64,000 bases of DNA from Maniola hyperantus (Eukaryota; Arthropoda; Insecta; Lepidoptera; Nymphalidae). Both the position numbers and the translations under genes were made by a program. This document shows, piece after piece, positions 1 through 12,054 of this stretch. Location of the stretch: the NCBI RefSeq assembly GCF_902806685.2, contig NC_048538.1, positions 6,758,001 to 6,822,000 on the forward strand. The letters are read 5' to 3'. The stretch's first letter is position 1, and each line of letters opens with the position of its first letter. Under the pieces are notes generated by a model. It had not been told where the DNA came from and searched no databases. It saw only the letters and a program-made list of their open reading frames with translations.

Positions 1-1740
1 ATCGTTTGTAGTGAATACAACTCATTCCCATTGTGAAATCAGAGATATGGGGAGGTACACGGCCACTTACATAGTGGGATATTTTAGTTTTCGAATGTAT
101 TATATTCTGGGACCTAACTAGTTTACTTAAAGAAAAGCTGCAACCTTTTTGAAAGCGCTTAAAAAGTGCTAGACGGATTTTATTGAACTGTCTTAGTTAC
201 TTACCAACTATATATCATTAGTTAAAACAGTCTCCAGAAAACTTTCTATAAACAAACGTACCTACCAGACCAGAGCAAAGACAAATAAGAAATTATAAAT
301 TTCAAAATGACCCTTGCCGGGAACCGAACTTGGGATCTCAAAAGTAAATCATCTATTTTGCTAAATTAAGTGAATTTTGCAAAATACATGAAGTCATCAA
401 CACCTTTCACGTTGGAATGTCGTTTTATTTTCACGATAATAAATGAATAATATATTATGTATAGTGACACTGTAATAATTATATGCTCGAAATGAAGGTC
501 TTATGTAAAGTTCTCGTAATTTAGTAGTTGGATGCAAGTGTACATTACCCGGCTGTCAGAGTTGTAATACAAGTGTAATACATGCTTGTTAACGAACCCA
601 TTTGCCAGTAGAAACAGAGTAGGTATTCTGGATAAAATGTAAACGGATTTTGAGAAATTCAGGGATCTTCAAAAAACGTAAATTCGAACGAACGAACGAA
701 AAGACGGAGTCGCGGGAGTAAGCTATTATTTGTAAAGCTTAATAAAACTTATGATAAAATGGCAATAAAATATTTTTAACGTTTAAGTTCAAAAAGTCAT
801 CAGGAAATATTGAGGGCCTAACTGAATTTTTGGAATATTGTTCAATTGCGCTCGACGCGCATTTTGTATTGGGCTGCTTCAATTAAACTCACCACTAGAA
901 CGCTCCGCTCTTCAAATTTAAATGCGATTAATTGCGAAAGTCTTTGCAGCTTGAATGTGATTATGATTGTTAGTGATCCATTTCATTTCGTTGATTTAAA
1001 ACTTAATTTAAGTGTACATTAATCGATACAGTGATCGCAAAATACTGAAGAAGGTTTGCGCAGGTCACTAAGGATTAAATATACAAGTTCAACAGCGATA
1101 TGTTTTTGTACAATTCGTATTAAGTACGGCTACGCCTCGTGTTTACTAGACTTTAGACTTGTTTTGAACTCGCTATACTTACCGTTATAAGTAACAACAA
1201 ATAAAGTTTACCAGTTGTTTAGAAATCACCACATATAGCCTTTACCAATTTTCAAATTTTATGTCGACCGAACGTATTCAGATTCGATATAAAAAGAAGT
1301 TACTTATTGCTAAATAAATGTACTGTCTAAGTGTAGATGCATGTAAAACATCAATATTTTATGAGGTAGGTACGGTAGCCATTTATAAAATGTTAGGTAC
1401 ATACCGCATAGTTTCCATTCCATTATCATATCACACAACTGGCGAAATATTCCATGTAGCAACTAAAATCAATCGGGTGTGACCATTTTTTAACCCAAAC
1501 GAGCAATAAATTGTCTTTTATTGGTTTGCGCTTTACTACGATCTCGCATGATGAAGATGTTTCTATCTTTTATGTATAGCTGTACCAATTTATGTGACAA
1601 TTTCATACGCACCTATTAAACGTACCTATATCAGAGAGATGTGCAGTATTTCAAATGGGCCTTAACCCGATCGTGCTGTAAGTTATCAAGTAATTTGACT
1701 TGACCTGCTTTTACTGTCTGAAATTAATAGTAACTTTATT
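1..1740. other. AT-rich intergenic DNA, nothing recognised
   Basis: No reading frame, RNA gene or repeat end that I can support. Minor: cgaacgaacgaacg near 687-700. Confidence 0.6.
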
Positions 1741-1862
1741 ATATTATCATCATCATCATCAATCGATAGACGTCCACTTCTGGGCATAGGTCTCTTGTAT
1801 GGACTTCCACGCGCCACGGTCTAGCGCATGCCTGAATCCAGTCATAGGGGGTCTGCCAACTT
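1741..1862 (-). mobile_element. RTE LINE 3'-end fragment
   Basis: Starts with the (atc)n tail in complement, then caatcgatagacgtccactt and cataggtctcttgtatggac, matching the 3' ends at 30744-31146 and 51508-51996. Confidence 0.75.
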
Positions 1863-2360
1863 TAATTTTATAACGGAGCTTTATCGGTTGCGTAATTTAC
1901 TTCTTCAATGCCCAGTCCATTGGCAGCACATTGGCGGGCTAACAATCTAGTTAGTGGGCTAGTATATAAGCTCGTATGCTCGCCGGCTGGTGTTGTCGAT
2001 CTTAGCGGACTAAACACTCGTCTCCGGCGACATGGCTTACCATATCATGCCCGGTCGAATTTATTTTATTAATTAGGCTGATCCACCGGTGGTCTTTTTT
2101 ACCGCGTTTGGAATTCCAATTATGCACAAAGAGACCTCTGGTGCGTTTAGGCACAGTTCACGACAGTTAGGGAATTTCGAACAAAACGTCGAGGCTCCAC
2201 TTACACTGGCTATGTAATGACTAGGTTTCTTTGATTTCACGTCATCCACAGCCTAATATTTAACAGATCGTCGATTCAGGATCTGACCGAGAGCTCGCTC
2301 ACTCTATTTCACTACGCCTAATGTATAAGACAATTGCTTTATGATGAAGATGACTATCTA

Positions 2361-2576
2361 TCCATACTAATATTATAAATGCGAAAGTGTGTCTGTCTGT
2401 CTGTCTGCTAGCTTTTCACAGCTCAACCGTTTAAGCGATTTTGACGAAATTTGGTACAGAGATAGCTTGCATCCCGGGGAAGGACATAGGCTACTTTTTA
2501 ACCCGGAAAATTAAAGAGTTCCCATGGGATTTTAAAAAACCTAAATCCACGCGGACGAAATCGCGGGCATCATCTA
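2361..2576 (+). mobile_element. Helitron-like non-autonomous element (type A)
   Basis: Starts TCCATACTAATATTATAAAT, with gcgaaagtg and (tgtc)n close to the 5' end, then gattttgacgaaatttggta, and ends ...cgcggacgaaatcgcgggca. The family has 5'-TC and a CTAG-type 3' end. Here the end is altered (catcta). No ORF beyond noise. Helitron assignment rests on end structure. Confidence 0.75.
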
Positions 2577-2989
2577 TAAATGGTATAAATGTACCAATTT
2601 ATGCGACAATCCCAAGCGTAACTACATACGATAAACAATGTATAGTTTAGAACAGAGGGAGTGCGAAATTGGGTAAAGTGGAACCGCATTCATCACATTA
2701 TGTAGAGCCCGGGGGATTTGAAGTTTGTTTCGCTTTAACAAAACTGAGTTTTCATTTACTCGCGCTATCTGTATCGCTTTCGTACGGAAATCTTGAGAAA
2801 GTTTTGCTTGCTCTAGATAAAGATTTAGTTTTTATCGTTTAAGAAAGGAAATTTAAAATAAAGTTATACGAAGTACAATAGTATTCTGACATTAAGTACC
2901 TATATACCTACTTATTAAGTTTCGTTGTTTAAACCGAATAAACGTCTTCTAACGTGGTTAAACAACATATTATATTGTAGACTAGCTTA

Positions 2990-4110
2990 TGCTAGTGACT
3001 TCGTCCGCGTGGACTACGCAAATTGACGGTCTACCGTAGGTATAATAGACGTTAGACGTAGGTTTCATGATTCGAGTATATTCAGCGGGTCTCTCTGATT
3101 TGCATGATTTTTAATTTTATTTTATTTAATAGGAAGCCAACGGTATACAAAGAAAACTAATTATGACGACTTATATAAACTTAGGACTATCAATGTATAC
3201 TCACTTACAGGCTAACTCAACATGATGATGTCATCTGTCCATTTAGTGGTATACACGCTTAAGAAGTCTGCCAACGCTGTATACTTGTATTTACATATCA
3301 TTACGGTCATGTTGGTTACTCTGGTTCTTTTACGATCAATCAATACTAAACACGCACTTCTTAGAATTTCGAGAGTTAGAAAGATCCTGAGTCGAATCTA
3401 GATACTTAGCTATTCCTACTTAACGTTTTCTTAATTCATTGTACCTACTCTATTTTATAGGCATATCGAAAATACACGTATAACAAAGGTTTTTTCTATA
3501 AGTTCAGTTCAATCACGCACAAATCTTAAATAAAGTGGTAGTTGGTATGTGTACACAGTACATAAACTGTGTGATTTCCCCCGAGAATGACTTGTAAATA
3601 GTAAGGATAGTAATTTGACGCCGACTGTGGCGTACTTAACGTGCAACTAGTCTTTTGATTAAACCCTCGTCTCGGTGGCATTACAGTTTCTAAGGTGGGT
3701 TTTTGTCTTATAAAGGTATGGGAAACTTATTTTCATTAATCTCCGTATGGTTGAGGTATTTTTGCGTGGTTACATTTACTTGTGGCCTAATCAAAATGAC
3801 TGCGCATCGGAATATCAGTTTTTTTTTTAAAGATCTACGGTGCTGGTAAAGCAACGTTGATCCAAGTTCGATTCAATTCGATTATCGTAATGATTGTGAA
3901 AATCACTATTGCCATGTTAGTCCCGCGGCTTAATCTGGCGATCACTATGATCAACGAAACAATGCTGATTCACATAGGTACATAATGTGTAAACCACTGA
4001 GCATAAGTTAGGCTTGTAAGATATACCTACCTATATATCGAAATATTCTCCACAAGTATACATTTTATTTCGACAGTACCTATTGTGTTTTTTTAATTCA
4101 GATAAAAGTT
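2990..4110. other. Intergenic DNA with small repeat remnants
   Basis: Contains a short type B Helitron-like 3' fragment (2984-3030, actagcttatgctagtgact) and an LINE-tail-like ttttattttatttaatagga (3115-3140). The rest is unassigned. Confidence 0.5.
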
Positions 4111-4117
4111 AGACCTT

Positions 4118-4385
4118 GACTGCAATCTCACCTGGTAAGTGACGATGTAGTCTAAGATGGAAGCGGGCTAACCTGGAAGGGGTATGCCACTTTTTAATAA
4201 ACCCGTGCCCCTTTGGTTCCTACACGGCATCGTACCGGAACGCTTAATCGTTTGGCGGCACGGCTTTGCCGGTAGGGTGGTAACTAGCCACGGCCGAAGC
4301 CTCCCACCAGCCCAGACCAGAACTTTAGAAATTAAAAAATTCCAAATCCCTGCTAGGATAAGATGTGATGTCGGGAAAGTTTGTT
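4118..4385 (-). mobile_element. Lepidopteran interspersed repeat, LINE-3'-like fragment
   Basis: Same family as 15757-15975 in opposite orientation: ctgcaatctcacctggtaag, gatggaagcgggctaacctg, gcggcacggctttgccggta, gtggtaactagccacggccg. The reading frame across it is fortuitous. Confidence 0.65.
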
Positions 4386-4781
4386 GATAAAATATTTCCC
4401 GGCCAAAATTTTAATTACTAGTATCTCACTGTAGACAAGTGTAAATATTTAATTTACTCTTAATACATTAGACACAATCTTCATATATCTGCGTATTCGC
4501 TTATAACTTCTCATCTTATAGGTGGACTAGACTAGATTAGACTACAATGCGGGTTTTAGCATAACACAAAGCATTACACAAAGAAGACTTCTAAATATTA
4601 TGTACCTACCACAATCTCATTCAACCCGAACGAAGTTGCTGACTTACTGCCGGTGTAAAATATTTCGCTCTGTTCCTTATCTCATATTCTATTTATCTTA
4701 TTACTTATATCTTATCCCCATTTATTGCTCATGAGTCGTGATATTATATTCTAACCAAAAAATTTAGAACCTGATTCCTAA

Positions 4782-4945
4782 CGGCGATTACGCACTGCAC
4801 TTCCGTCATTCGAGTTCTATCCTTTATCCGTGAGAATACCAGCGATTATCTACGACATCATATTATGTCCCCATATTATGCTCCCATACAAAACAAAAAG
4901 GAACGTATTTTCACGAACTCGGATCGGATGAGTGCGTAACCGCCG
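4782..4945. mobile_element. PIF/Harbinger-type MITE, TSD TAA
   Basis: 164 bp between TAA duplications. Termini CGGCGATTACGCACT and AGTGCGTAACCGCCG are inverted repeats with a single mismatch. No coding capacity. Three-base TAA target duplications are typical of the PIF/Harbinger superfamily. Confidence 0.88.
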
Positions 4946-5340
4946 TAAATCACCTCTTCCAAGTAAAAGTTCCAAAATCTTTAAACTTGGCAGAAACACG
5001 TTTTGACCTTTCTCCCAATTTCTTGTTATAGTTCCGAAAACCGATCACAGCTGCTGAAGTGAAATTCAATTTAAAATAGAGCAGACAGCTCAATTAAGCA
5101 CCAGCCAAGTCGTATTTCGATGCAAGGCTAACTTAAGGCCAAGGACTGTCGCGCTACTTTTCGAAATGGAAATTCGTTGCAGTTGGCATTGCTATAATTT
5201 GTTTTGGATGGATTTGTATAAATTTGTATAAATTTCACGAAGGATTTTAATTTTTTGATTCATGGATACGAGATAAACTTTATGCGATTGTATTGTTTTG
5301 AAGAATTTTAACATTATAGCAACTTTTATGAAATAACTAA

Positions 5341-5543
5341 CTTATGCTCGCGACTTCATCCGCGTTGACTGTACAAATTTCAAACCCCTATCTCACCCCC
5401 TTAGGAGTTTAATTTTCAAAAATCCTTTCTTAACAGATGTCTACGTCATAGCAGCTACCTGCATATCAAGTTTGGGGTGTGCGTTGATAGATCAGTCAGT
5501 CAGTCAGTCAGTCAGCTTGTCCTTTTACATAAATAAGAAGACT
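5341..5543 (-). mobile_element. Helitron-like element, type B (GTCA-rich end)
   Basis: Reads acttatgctcgcgacttcat, then caaacccctatctcaccccc, ttttcaaaaatcctttctta and (gtca)6 near 5490-5515. Type B shares the cttcgtccgcgtgga end with type A but has a different body. Confidence 0.7.
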
Positions 5544-5645
5544 TACGTTTTCCTATATTTTTCTTTTACTTAGTTTTATTAATATTTGAGTTGAAGTCAT
5601 TGAGAAAATGCCACATATTTTAGCAAAATATACAGTTGACGCAAA

Positions 5646-5694
5646 TGCTCCTCGGTAGAAGGAATGTTTGTAACATTCCTTCTGCCGAGGAGCA
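5646..5694. repeat. Hairpin, 21-bp arms, one mismatch
   Basis: TGCTCCTCGGTAGAAGGAATG at 5646-5666, seven-base loop, complementary arm at 5674-5694 with a single mismatch. Confidence 0.9.
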
Positions 5695-6160
5695 GAAGTA
5701 TTATCTAAGTAATTATTATGTTTTATCAATTATCTTGGAAAACGTGAAAATAATACAAAGGAATATAGGCTACTAACTTTATTACCATCTGTAGCTAGTG
5801 TATAACAAACGGCCATAATTTTGCTAAAATTACTTGTCTTGGAATTCTAGGGGGCAAATAAACAATGAGATAATATCTAGGTATTTGAGATAAACTGAGT
5901 AATATAATTAGTTCTGGGTTGTATATCTTATCTATTTGGGTATTATACTATTAGCTCACTACCCTCTCTTAAGTGATAATTCATTTATATAATATGCTGT
6001 ACCGGACGTATGGACGTATGGACGTGACCGAGCTTCGCTTCGCTTCTTTCGGTTTGATTGATGTTATCCCTCAATTAGCACGGGATAAACTTGAAAAGTA
6101 AAACATTGTATAAATACAAAATGGCATCTAATCGTCAGAGCCGTTTCAGTTTATGTGTAA

Positions 6161-6315
6161 CGGCGATTACGCACTGCACTTCCATCATCCGAGTTCTATC
6201 CGTCATCCCTGAGAATACCAGCGATTATCTATGACATATTTTGTTATAAGCCCCCATACAAAACAAAAAGGAACGTGTTTTCACGGACTCGGATCGGATG
6301 AGTGCGTAACCGCCG
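6161..6315. mobile_element. PIF/Harbinger-type MITE, second copy, TSD TAA
   Basis: 155 bp, same family as 4782-4945 (cggcgattacgcactgcact and gcgtaaccgccg at the ends), with TAA on both sides. Internal differences of a few bases and a 9-bp length difference show an independent insertion. Confidence 0.88.
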
Positions 6316-6767
6316 TAAGGAAGGTAACCTAAAAAAAAAAATTTAAGTTTTTATTTTACCACTTTGTTTGCGTGCTCTGAGCTAAGCCGCGGGTGGAAGG
6401 ATGGACGGACATACAGACGGACATGATGAAACTGTAAAAGTGCCTTGTTGACTGCGGAACTCTAAAAAAGATAGGGAATAATATAAATAGATAGGGCCTA
6501 TTGATGTCTTCAATTGAATTTTGGCCGTATCTTTTAGGTATGTCAAGGTGATTTCACAAACAAATAGGTAGTTCGAGCCACTCCTATAAAGCTTTTGAGC
6601 CATTCATTTTCGCAATCACCTCGTGTAAATAATAAATGGTCTTTCATTACATACGAGTACATACCTAATGAAATCAGCTATTTCGAAGTGAATTAATGTA
6701 GTTGTTTTTCCATTTATTTGAAGGCAATGTTGTCAACCAAAGGTGTTATAAAATGACCATAATAATC

Positions 6768-7117
6768 ACTACCCATGTTATAAATGCGAAAGTGTATTTG
6801 TTTGTTGGATTATTGGTTTGTTTGTTTTTCAATTACGCCGCAACAAAGCAACGGGCCAACGTGATTTATTGCATGGGTATCGTTAAAGACCTGAAGAGTT
6901 ACATAGAGGCTACTTTTTATTCCGGAAAATCGAAGAGCAATAAGGCCGCCTTTGCATACAATAATTTTGTTAGTTTAAGTTTCTGTAATAGTTATGTAAT
7001 TTTTTTTTTTTTGTGTGCAATAAAGTATTTCTATCTATCTATCTATCTATCGAAGAGTTCCCAAGGGATTTTAAAAAACTAAATTCACGCGGACGTAGTC
7101 GTGGGCATCAGGTAGTA
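6768..7117 (+). mobile_element. Helitron-like type A element interrupted by a short LINE tail
   Basis: 5' part (ttataaatgcgaaagtgtat) and 3' part (acgcggacgtagtcgtgggc ... caggtag) flank a 111-bp insertion at 6938-7048, itself described separately. Confidence 0.72.
6938..7048 (+). mobile_element. Severely 5'-truncated LINE copy with (TATC)n tail and 9-bp TSD
   Basis: Only the 3' end is present: caataaggccgcctttgcat, a T-run, gtgcaataaagtatttctat and a (ctat)n tail. ATCGAAGAG flanks it on both sides (6929-6937 and 7049-7057). The ataaggccgcctt phrase is common in the 3' ends of lepidopteran LINEs, probably Jockey-like. Confidence 0.85.
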
Positions 7118-7945
7118 ATTGTTATAAATTCCTTAAATTATACAAAGTTTCAAGTTAACGTTTTTTGAATCGTAGCGAACTGATTTTGATCAAAGTTAGA
7201 GCAGTGTTTATGTCTGAATTTTGAAAGAATTTTGTTAACTGCACTAAGTAGTTGCCTAAATTAGACAGGGATGTGTTTGCGTAACACGTGCAAAAATAAA
7301 TAAATTGTCAATATTTTATAGAGTTAGATAGATGTATAATAATTATATGTAAAAGTTTAGGCCTAATGAATTAATTAAATAGTAAAGTAATTTCCCGGGG
7401 GTACTTAAATATTAGCAGAACTTTTACTTTAAAAGTTTTTATTAAGTAGAGAGCCCTACGAGGAATAATTCACATAAACGTATTAAAAAGGGCTTTTTAA
7501 ACTATATTTCATGCTAACTTTTACCTGCAATAATTTGGGTTTATTAAAACCCACATGGACAACTTCATTTTTTTCCGGATAGAAAGTATACTTTTATCCT
7601 AAGGGATAGAAAGTAGTGCTATGGGACACATTTTGGCCCGAAAAAAGAGAGCGCATAATTTTTTATCGCCGCATCGAATTTTTTTTCCAATTCCATGTAT
7701 CTTGTTACAAATTAGTCTACATTTTTAAGGTAAAAGGCCTTCAGACTTCAGAGGCCCTAATGTAAGTTTCCAAGTTAGCAAACGTGGCAGCAGAGCTACC
7801 TACGGTTTGTCTGTCCATACTAAATGACAGACAGACGTTTACCTACGTCAACGTGCATGTGAAATTAACTGACTTGGAAAGTTACACCAAATCCTCAGGT
7901 ACAGAGTATCTAATGATAATGATATTACATACAGAGAGTGAAGCT

Positions 7946-8273
7946 GTGATAGCCTAGTGGTTAGGACGTCCGCCTTCTAATCGGAGGTCGGGGAATCGAT
8001 CCCGGGTGCGCACCTCTAACTTTTCGGAGTTATCTGCGTTTGAAGTAATATAATATTATATCTATCACTTGCTTTAACGGTGAAGGAAAACATCGTGAGG
8101 AAACCTATAAGCCTGAGAGTTCTCCATAATGTTCTCAAAGGTGTGTGAAGTCTACCAATCCGCACATGGCCAGCGTGGTAGAACCCTTCTCACTCTGAGA
8201 GGAGACCCGTAGTGTAGTGACCCGACTCGATGCCCGAGCCGGCGATGACTTGATCATGATGATGGTGATGATA
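7946..8273 (+). mobile_element. tRNA-derived SINE with (GAT)n tail
   Basis: Head gtgatagcctagtggttagg and a B-box-like stretch (gggaatcgatcccggg), body with gaaggaaaacatcgtgagga, ggccagcgtggtag, ending gatcatgatgatggtgatga. Slightly rearranged before the tail (cccgactcgatgcccgagccg). Confidence 0.88.
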
Positions 8274-8701
8274 CACAGGGTCAAGGCAAAGGCGGCAAGT
8301 GCGGGATGAAGGAGTGAGCCGAACCCTATGTTGAAAGGTCGTGGTTGTCGTCAATTACCACGAGACCAAAAGAGTCGAACTACCACCAAACGTGTCTGTT
8401 TATACTATAAATTCAGGTATATCCCATTTCCAATTCGGACGTTTGTAAAGCGAAAAAGTGTTGTAGTTAATTTTCGTTTGTTAACGAGGCTAGTGGGTAC
8501 TCGGGGGCCTATTAATTACTTGTAGAGGGGGCGCGAGTGCCGTAGAGTTAATTGAAGGAAGTTTGCGACGCGATGCTCTACATGTGAGGGTCGGTACACA
8601 CGGCTACCGGTGAGCGTATCCCTGTCAATTATTTATCTGTAACACCAACTACTCGTACTAAGCCTAGCCTGTTCATCTAGAGTTCATCTAGAGTAAGTAC
8701 A

Positions 8702-8890
8702 CTGATCTATCAACGCACAGCTCAAACTACTGGACGGATCGGGCTGAAATTTGGCATGCATATAGCTATATTATGACCTAGGCAACCGCTAAAAAGGATT
8801 TTTGAAAATTCAACCCCTAACGGGGTGAAATAGGGGTTTGAAGTTTGTGTAGTCCACGCGGACGAAGTTGTGGGCATAAGCATGCAATAT
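8702..8890 (+). mobile_element. Helitron-like type B element, overlapping the duplicated block
   Basis: tgatctatcaacgcacagct, gacggatcgggctgaaattt, ccgctaaaaaggatttttga, ccacgcggacgaagttgtgg. The duplication breakpoint at 8748 lies inside it. Confidence 0.65.
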
Positions 8891-9792
8891 AATAAAGTTA
8901 AATATTATAATATTGCAAAAGTATCTGTTTTTCTGCTAGCTTTCCACGGCCAATCCGTTTAACCGATTTTGACAAAATAGGGCAGAGATAGCTTGTCTCG
9001 ATTTATGTCTGACTAGCTTATGTTCGCAACGTCGTCCGCGTGGACTACACAAATTTAAAATCCCTATTTTATATCCTTATGGGTTGAATTTTCAAAAATC
9101 CTTTCTTAGCGGATGTCTACGTCATAATAGCTATCTGCATGCCGAACAGTCCGATCCGTCCAGTGGTTTGAGCTGTGCGTTGATAGATTAGTACGACAAT
9201 ACTTTTCTTTTTATATGTTTAGGTTTACTTAATTATTTAAGGAGAAGATGTGATAGCCTAGTGGTTAGGACGTCCGCCTGAATATCGAAGTAATCCAGAA
9301 GCACTAGCCACAGCCGTTTTAAAGTCCACTGAAAAAGCTTTCGTTTAATTCAGCTAAATATGAAACATACCTTATCATACATGCTGTAATAGCCTAGGTG
9401 CTAGTGGTTAGGACGTCCGCCTCCTCATCGGAGGTCGGGGGTTCGATCCCGGGCAAAAACCTCTAACTTTTCAGAGTTATGTGCGTTTTAAGTTATTAAA
9501 TATCACTTGCTTTAACGGCGAAGGAAAACATCGTGAGGAAACCTGCATGCCTGAGAGTTATGCCTCCATAATGTTCTCAAAGGTGTGCGAAGTCTGCCAA
9601 TCCGCACTTGGCCAGCGTGGTAGACTATGGCCAAAACCCTTCTCACTTTGAGAGGAGACCCGTGCTCTATGAGCCGGCGATGGGTTGATCATGATGATGG
9701 TGATGATGATGATTTAAGAATATGATTGAATCCGTTACGAAGCTCAAGGCCAAATATCGTAAGTTTTAAACAAAGAGGACGTCCTTGAGAAC
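8748..9792 (+). repeat. Direct copy 1 of a 1045-bp duplicated block
   Basis: Matches 10292-11336 base for base at offset 1544 with only about four or five substitutions that I could see (for example tatatcc/tatctcc near 9052). The block contains parts of a type-B Helitron-like repeat and a tRNA-headed SINE (9382-9707). No gene. Confidence 0.95.
9382..9707 (+). mobile_element. tRNA-derived SINE with (GAT)n tail (in copy 1)
   Basis: Head taatagcctaggtgctagtg with ggttcgatcccgggc B box, body ggccagcgtggtagactatg, tail catgatgatggtgatgatga. Upstream at 9250-9278 an extra partial head (tgatagcctagtggttagga) is separated from it by about 120 bp of unrelated sequence. The same arrangement is repeated in copy 2. 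Confidence 0.85.
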
Positions 9793-10289
9793 GGGATCGA
9801 ACCCCCGACCTCCGATGAGGAGGCGGACGTCCTAACCACTAGCACCTAGGCTATTACAGCATGTATGATAAAGTATGTTTCATATTTAGCTGAATTAAAC
9901 GAAAGCTTTTTCAGTGGACTTTAAAACGGCTGTGGCTAGTGCTTCTGGATTACTTCGATATTCAGGCGGACGTCCTAACCACTAGGCTATCACATCTTCT
10001 CCTTAAATAATTAAGTAAACCTAAACATATAAAAAGAAAAGTATTGTCGTACTAATCTATCAACGCACAGCTCAAACCACTGGACGGATCGGGCTGTTCG
10101 GCATGCAGATAGCTATTATGACGTAGACATCCGCTAAGAAAGGATTTTTGAAAATTCAACCCATAAGGAGATAAAATAGGGATTTTAAATTTGTGTAGTC
10201 CACGCGGACGACGTTGCGAACATAAGCTAGTCAGACATAAATCGAGACAAGCTATCTCTGCCCTATTTTGTCAAAATCGGTTAAACGGA
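9793..10289 (-). repeat. Inverted copy (497 bp) of 8954-9450
   Basis: Exact reverse complement of 8954-9450 as far as I can read, with coordinates summing to 19243 throughout, so there is no indel. It joins copy 1 at 9792/9793 with at most 1 bp of microhomology and joins copy 2 at 10289-10292 with two extra bases. Confidence 0.95.
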
Positions 10290-10291
10290 AC

Positions 10292-11336
10292 AATTTGGCA
10301 TGCATATAGCTATATTATGACCTAGGCAACCGCTAAAAAGGATTTTTGAAAATTCAACCCCTAACGGGGTGAAATAGGGGTTTGAAGTTTGTGTAGTCCA
10401 CGCGGACGAAGTTGTGGGCATAAGCATGCAATATAATAAAGTTAAATATTATAATATTGCAAAAGTATCTGTTTTTCTGCTAGCTTTCCACGGCCAATCC
10501 GTTTAACCGATTTTGACAAAATAGGGCAGAGATAGCTTGTCTCGATTTATGTCTGACTAGCTTATGTTCGCAACGTCGTCCGCGTGGACTACACAAATTT
10601 AAAATCCCTATTTTATCTCCTTATGGGTTGAATTTTCAAAAATCCTTTCTTAGCGGATGTCTACGTCATAATAGCTATCTGCATGCCGAACAGCCCGATC
10701 CGTCCAGTGGTTTGAGCTGTGCGTTGATAGATTAATACGACAATACTTTTCTTTTTATATGTTTAGGTTTACTTAATTATTTAAGGAGAAGATGTGATAG
10801 CCTAGTGGTTAGGACGTCCGCCTGAATATCGAAGTAATCCAGAAGCACTAGCCACAGCCGTTTTAAAGTCCACTGAAAAAGCTTTCGTTTAATTCAGCTA
10901 AATATGAAACATACCTTATCATACATGCTGTAATAGCCTAGGTGCTAGTGGTTAGGACGTCCGCCTCCTCATCGGAGGTCGGGGGTTCGATCCCGGGCAA
11001 AAACCTCTAACTTTTCAGAGTTATGTGCGTTTTAAGTTATTAAATATCACTCGCTTTAACGGCGAAGGAAAACATCGTGAGGAAACCTGCATGCCTGAGA
11101 GTTATGCCTCCATAATGTTCTCAAAGGTGTGCGAAGTCTGCCAATCCGCACTTGGCCAGCGTGGTAGACTATGGCCAAAACCCTTCTCACTTTGAGAGGA
11201 GACCCGTGCTCTATGAGCCGGCGATGGGTTGATCATGATGATGGTGATGATGATGATTTAAGAATATGATTGAATCCGTTACGAAGCTCAAGGCCAAATA
11301 TCGTAAGTTTTAAACAAAGAGGACGTCCTTGAGAAC
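10292..11336 (+). repeat. Direct copy 2 of the 1045-bp duplicated block
   Basis: Second direct copy; beyond 11336 the sequence (tgggcagttagcgcg) differs from copy 1, which runs into the inverted segment instead. The SINE inside spans about 10926-11254. Confidence 0.95.
10926..11254 (+). mobile_element. tRNA-derived SINE with (GAT)n tail (in copy 2)
   Basis: Duplicate of the SINE at 9382-9707 through the segmental duplication, not an independent insertion. Confidence 0.85.
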
Positions 11337-12054
11337 TGGGCAGTTAGCGCGAGTCAAGTCGTTATCGCGCTGAGCAGTTTAGTGAGCACTCTCCTCCGTT
11401 GTCGAGTAGCTACGTGACTCAGAGGCGCATCTACTGCGCACAGTTAGCAAGTTGCGATGTCTTACGAATAAATTAAAATTTTAATAAAAAGCGACACTAA
11501 TGGTAACACGACGTACTTGTAATAGTAGATTATTCAAAATGGGAATAATGTAATGTCTTACATCACGGGCGCCGCGCCGGGATAAATCCCAAGCGTAACG
11601 ATGGATTTCTAAGAGTAACTCCCAAGCGTAGCGAGGGTGTTGTATCTAGAATCCTGAGTGAAACGCGGGGTTTATGGGCGGGCAAGACTAATAAGACAGT
11701 ATTCAATATACTAGAAAATTAACTTGCTATATAATGCGCTGGAACAGCGCAGCGAAGATTTTCAGCGGAATATAGCAAATTAAGCTTCTGGTTCATTGTA
11801 TATCATGGATTTCCGCAAAATAACACCTGCTTCTATACAACATTTAAGACAATATTACCCCCAAGGTCAATACTCTACTTTTCACACCTCGCAGACAATA
11901 AAATCAAAGTCTAGACAATAAAATAAAATAAAGTCAAATTCAAAGTCGTATGCTTAAATAGGGTTGTCTTTAGAAATTTCTGATTTGAGCACTAATAGTT
12001 TCCTGAGTGAAATTTCTGCTGCTATCTTGGTCATTCGACACTTTTATTTCAAAC

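Noticed and set aside
9240..11260. tRNA-like sequences as real tRNA genes
   Set aside because: A and B boxes are present but acceptor stems do not pair and each is followed by the SINE body; they are SINE heads, some interrupted.
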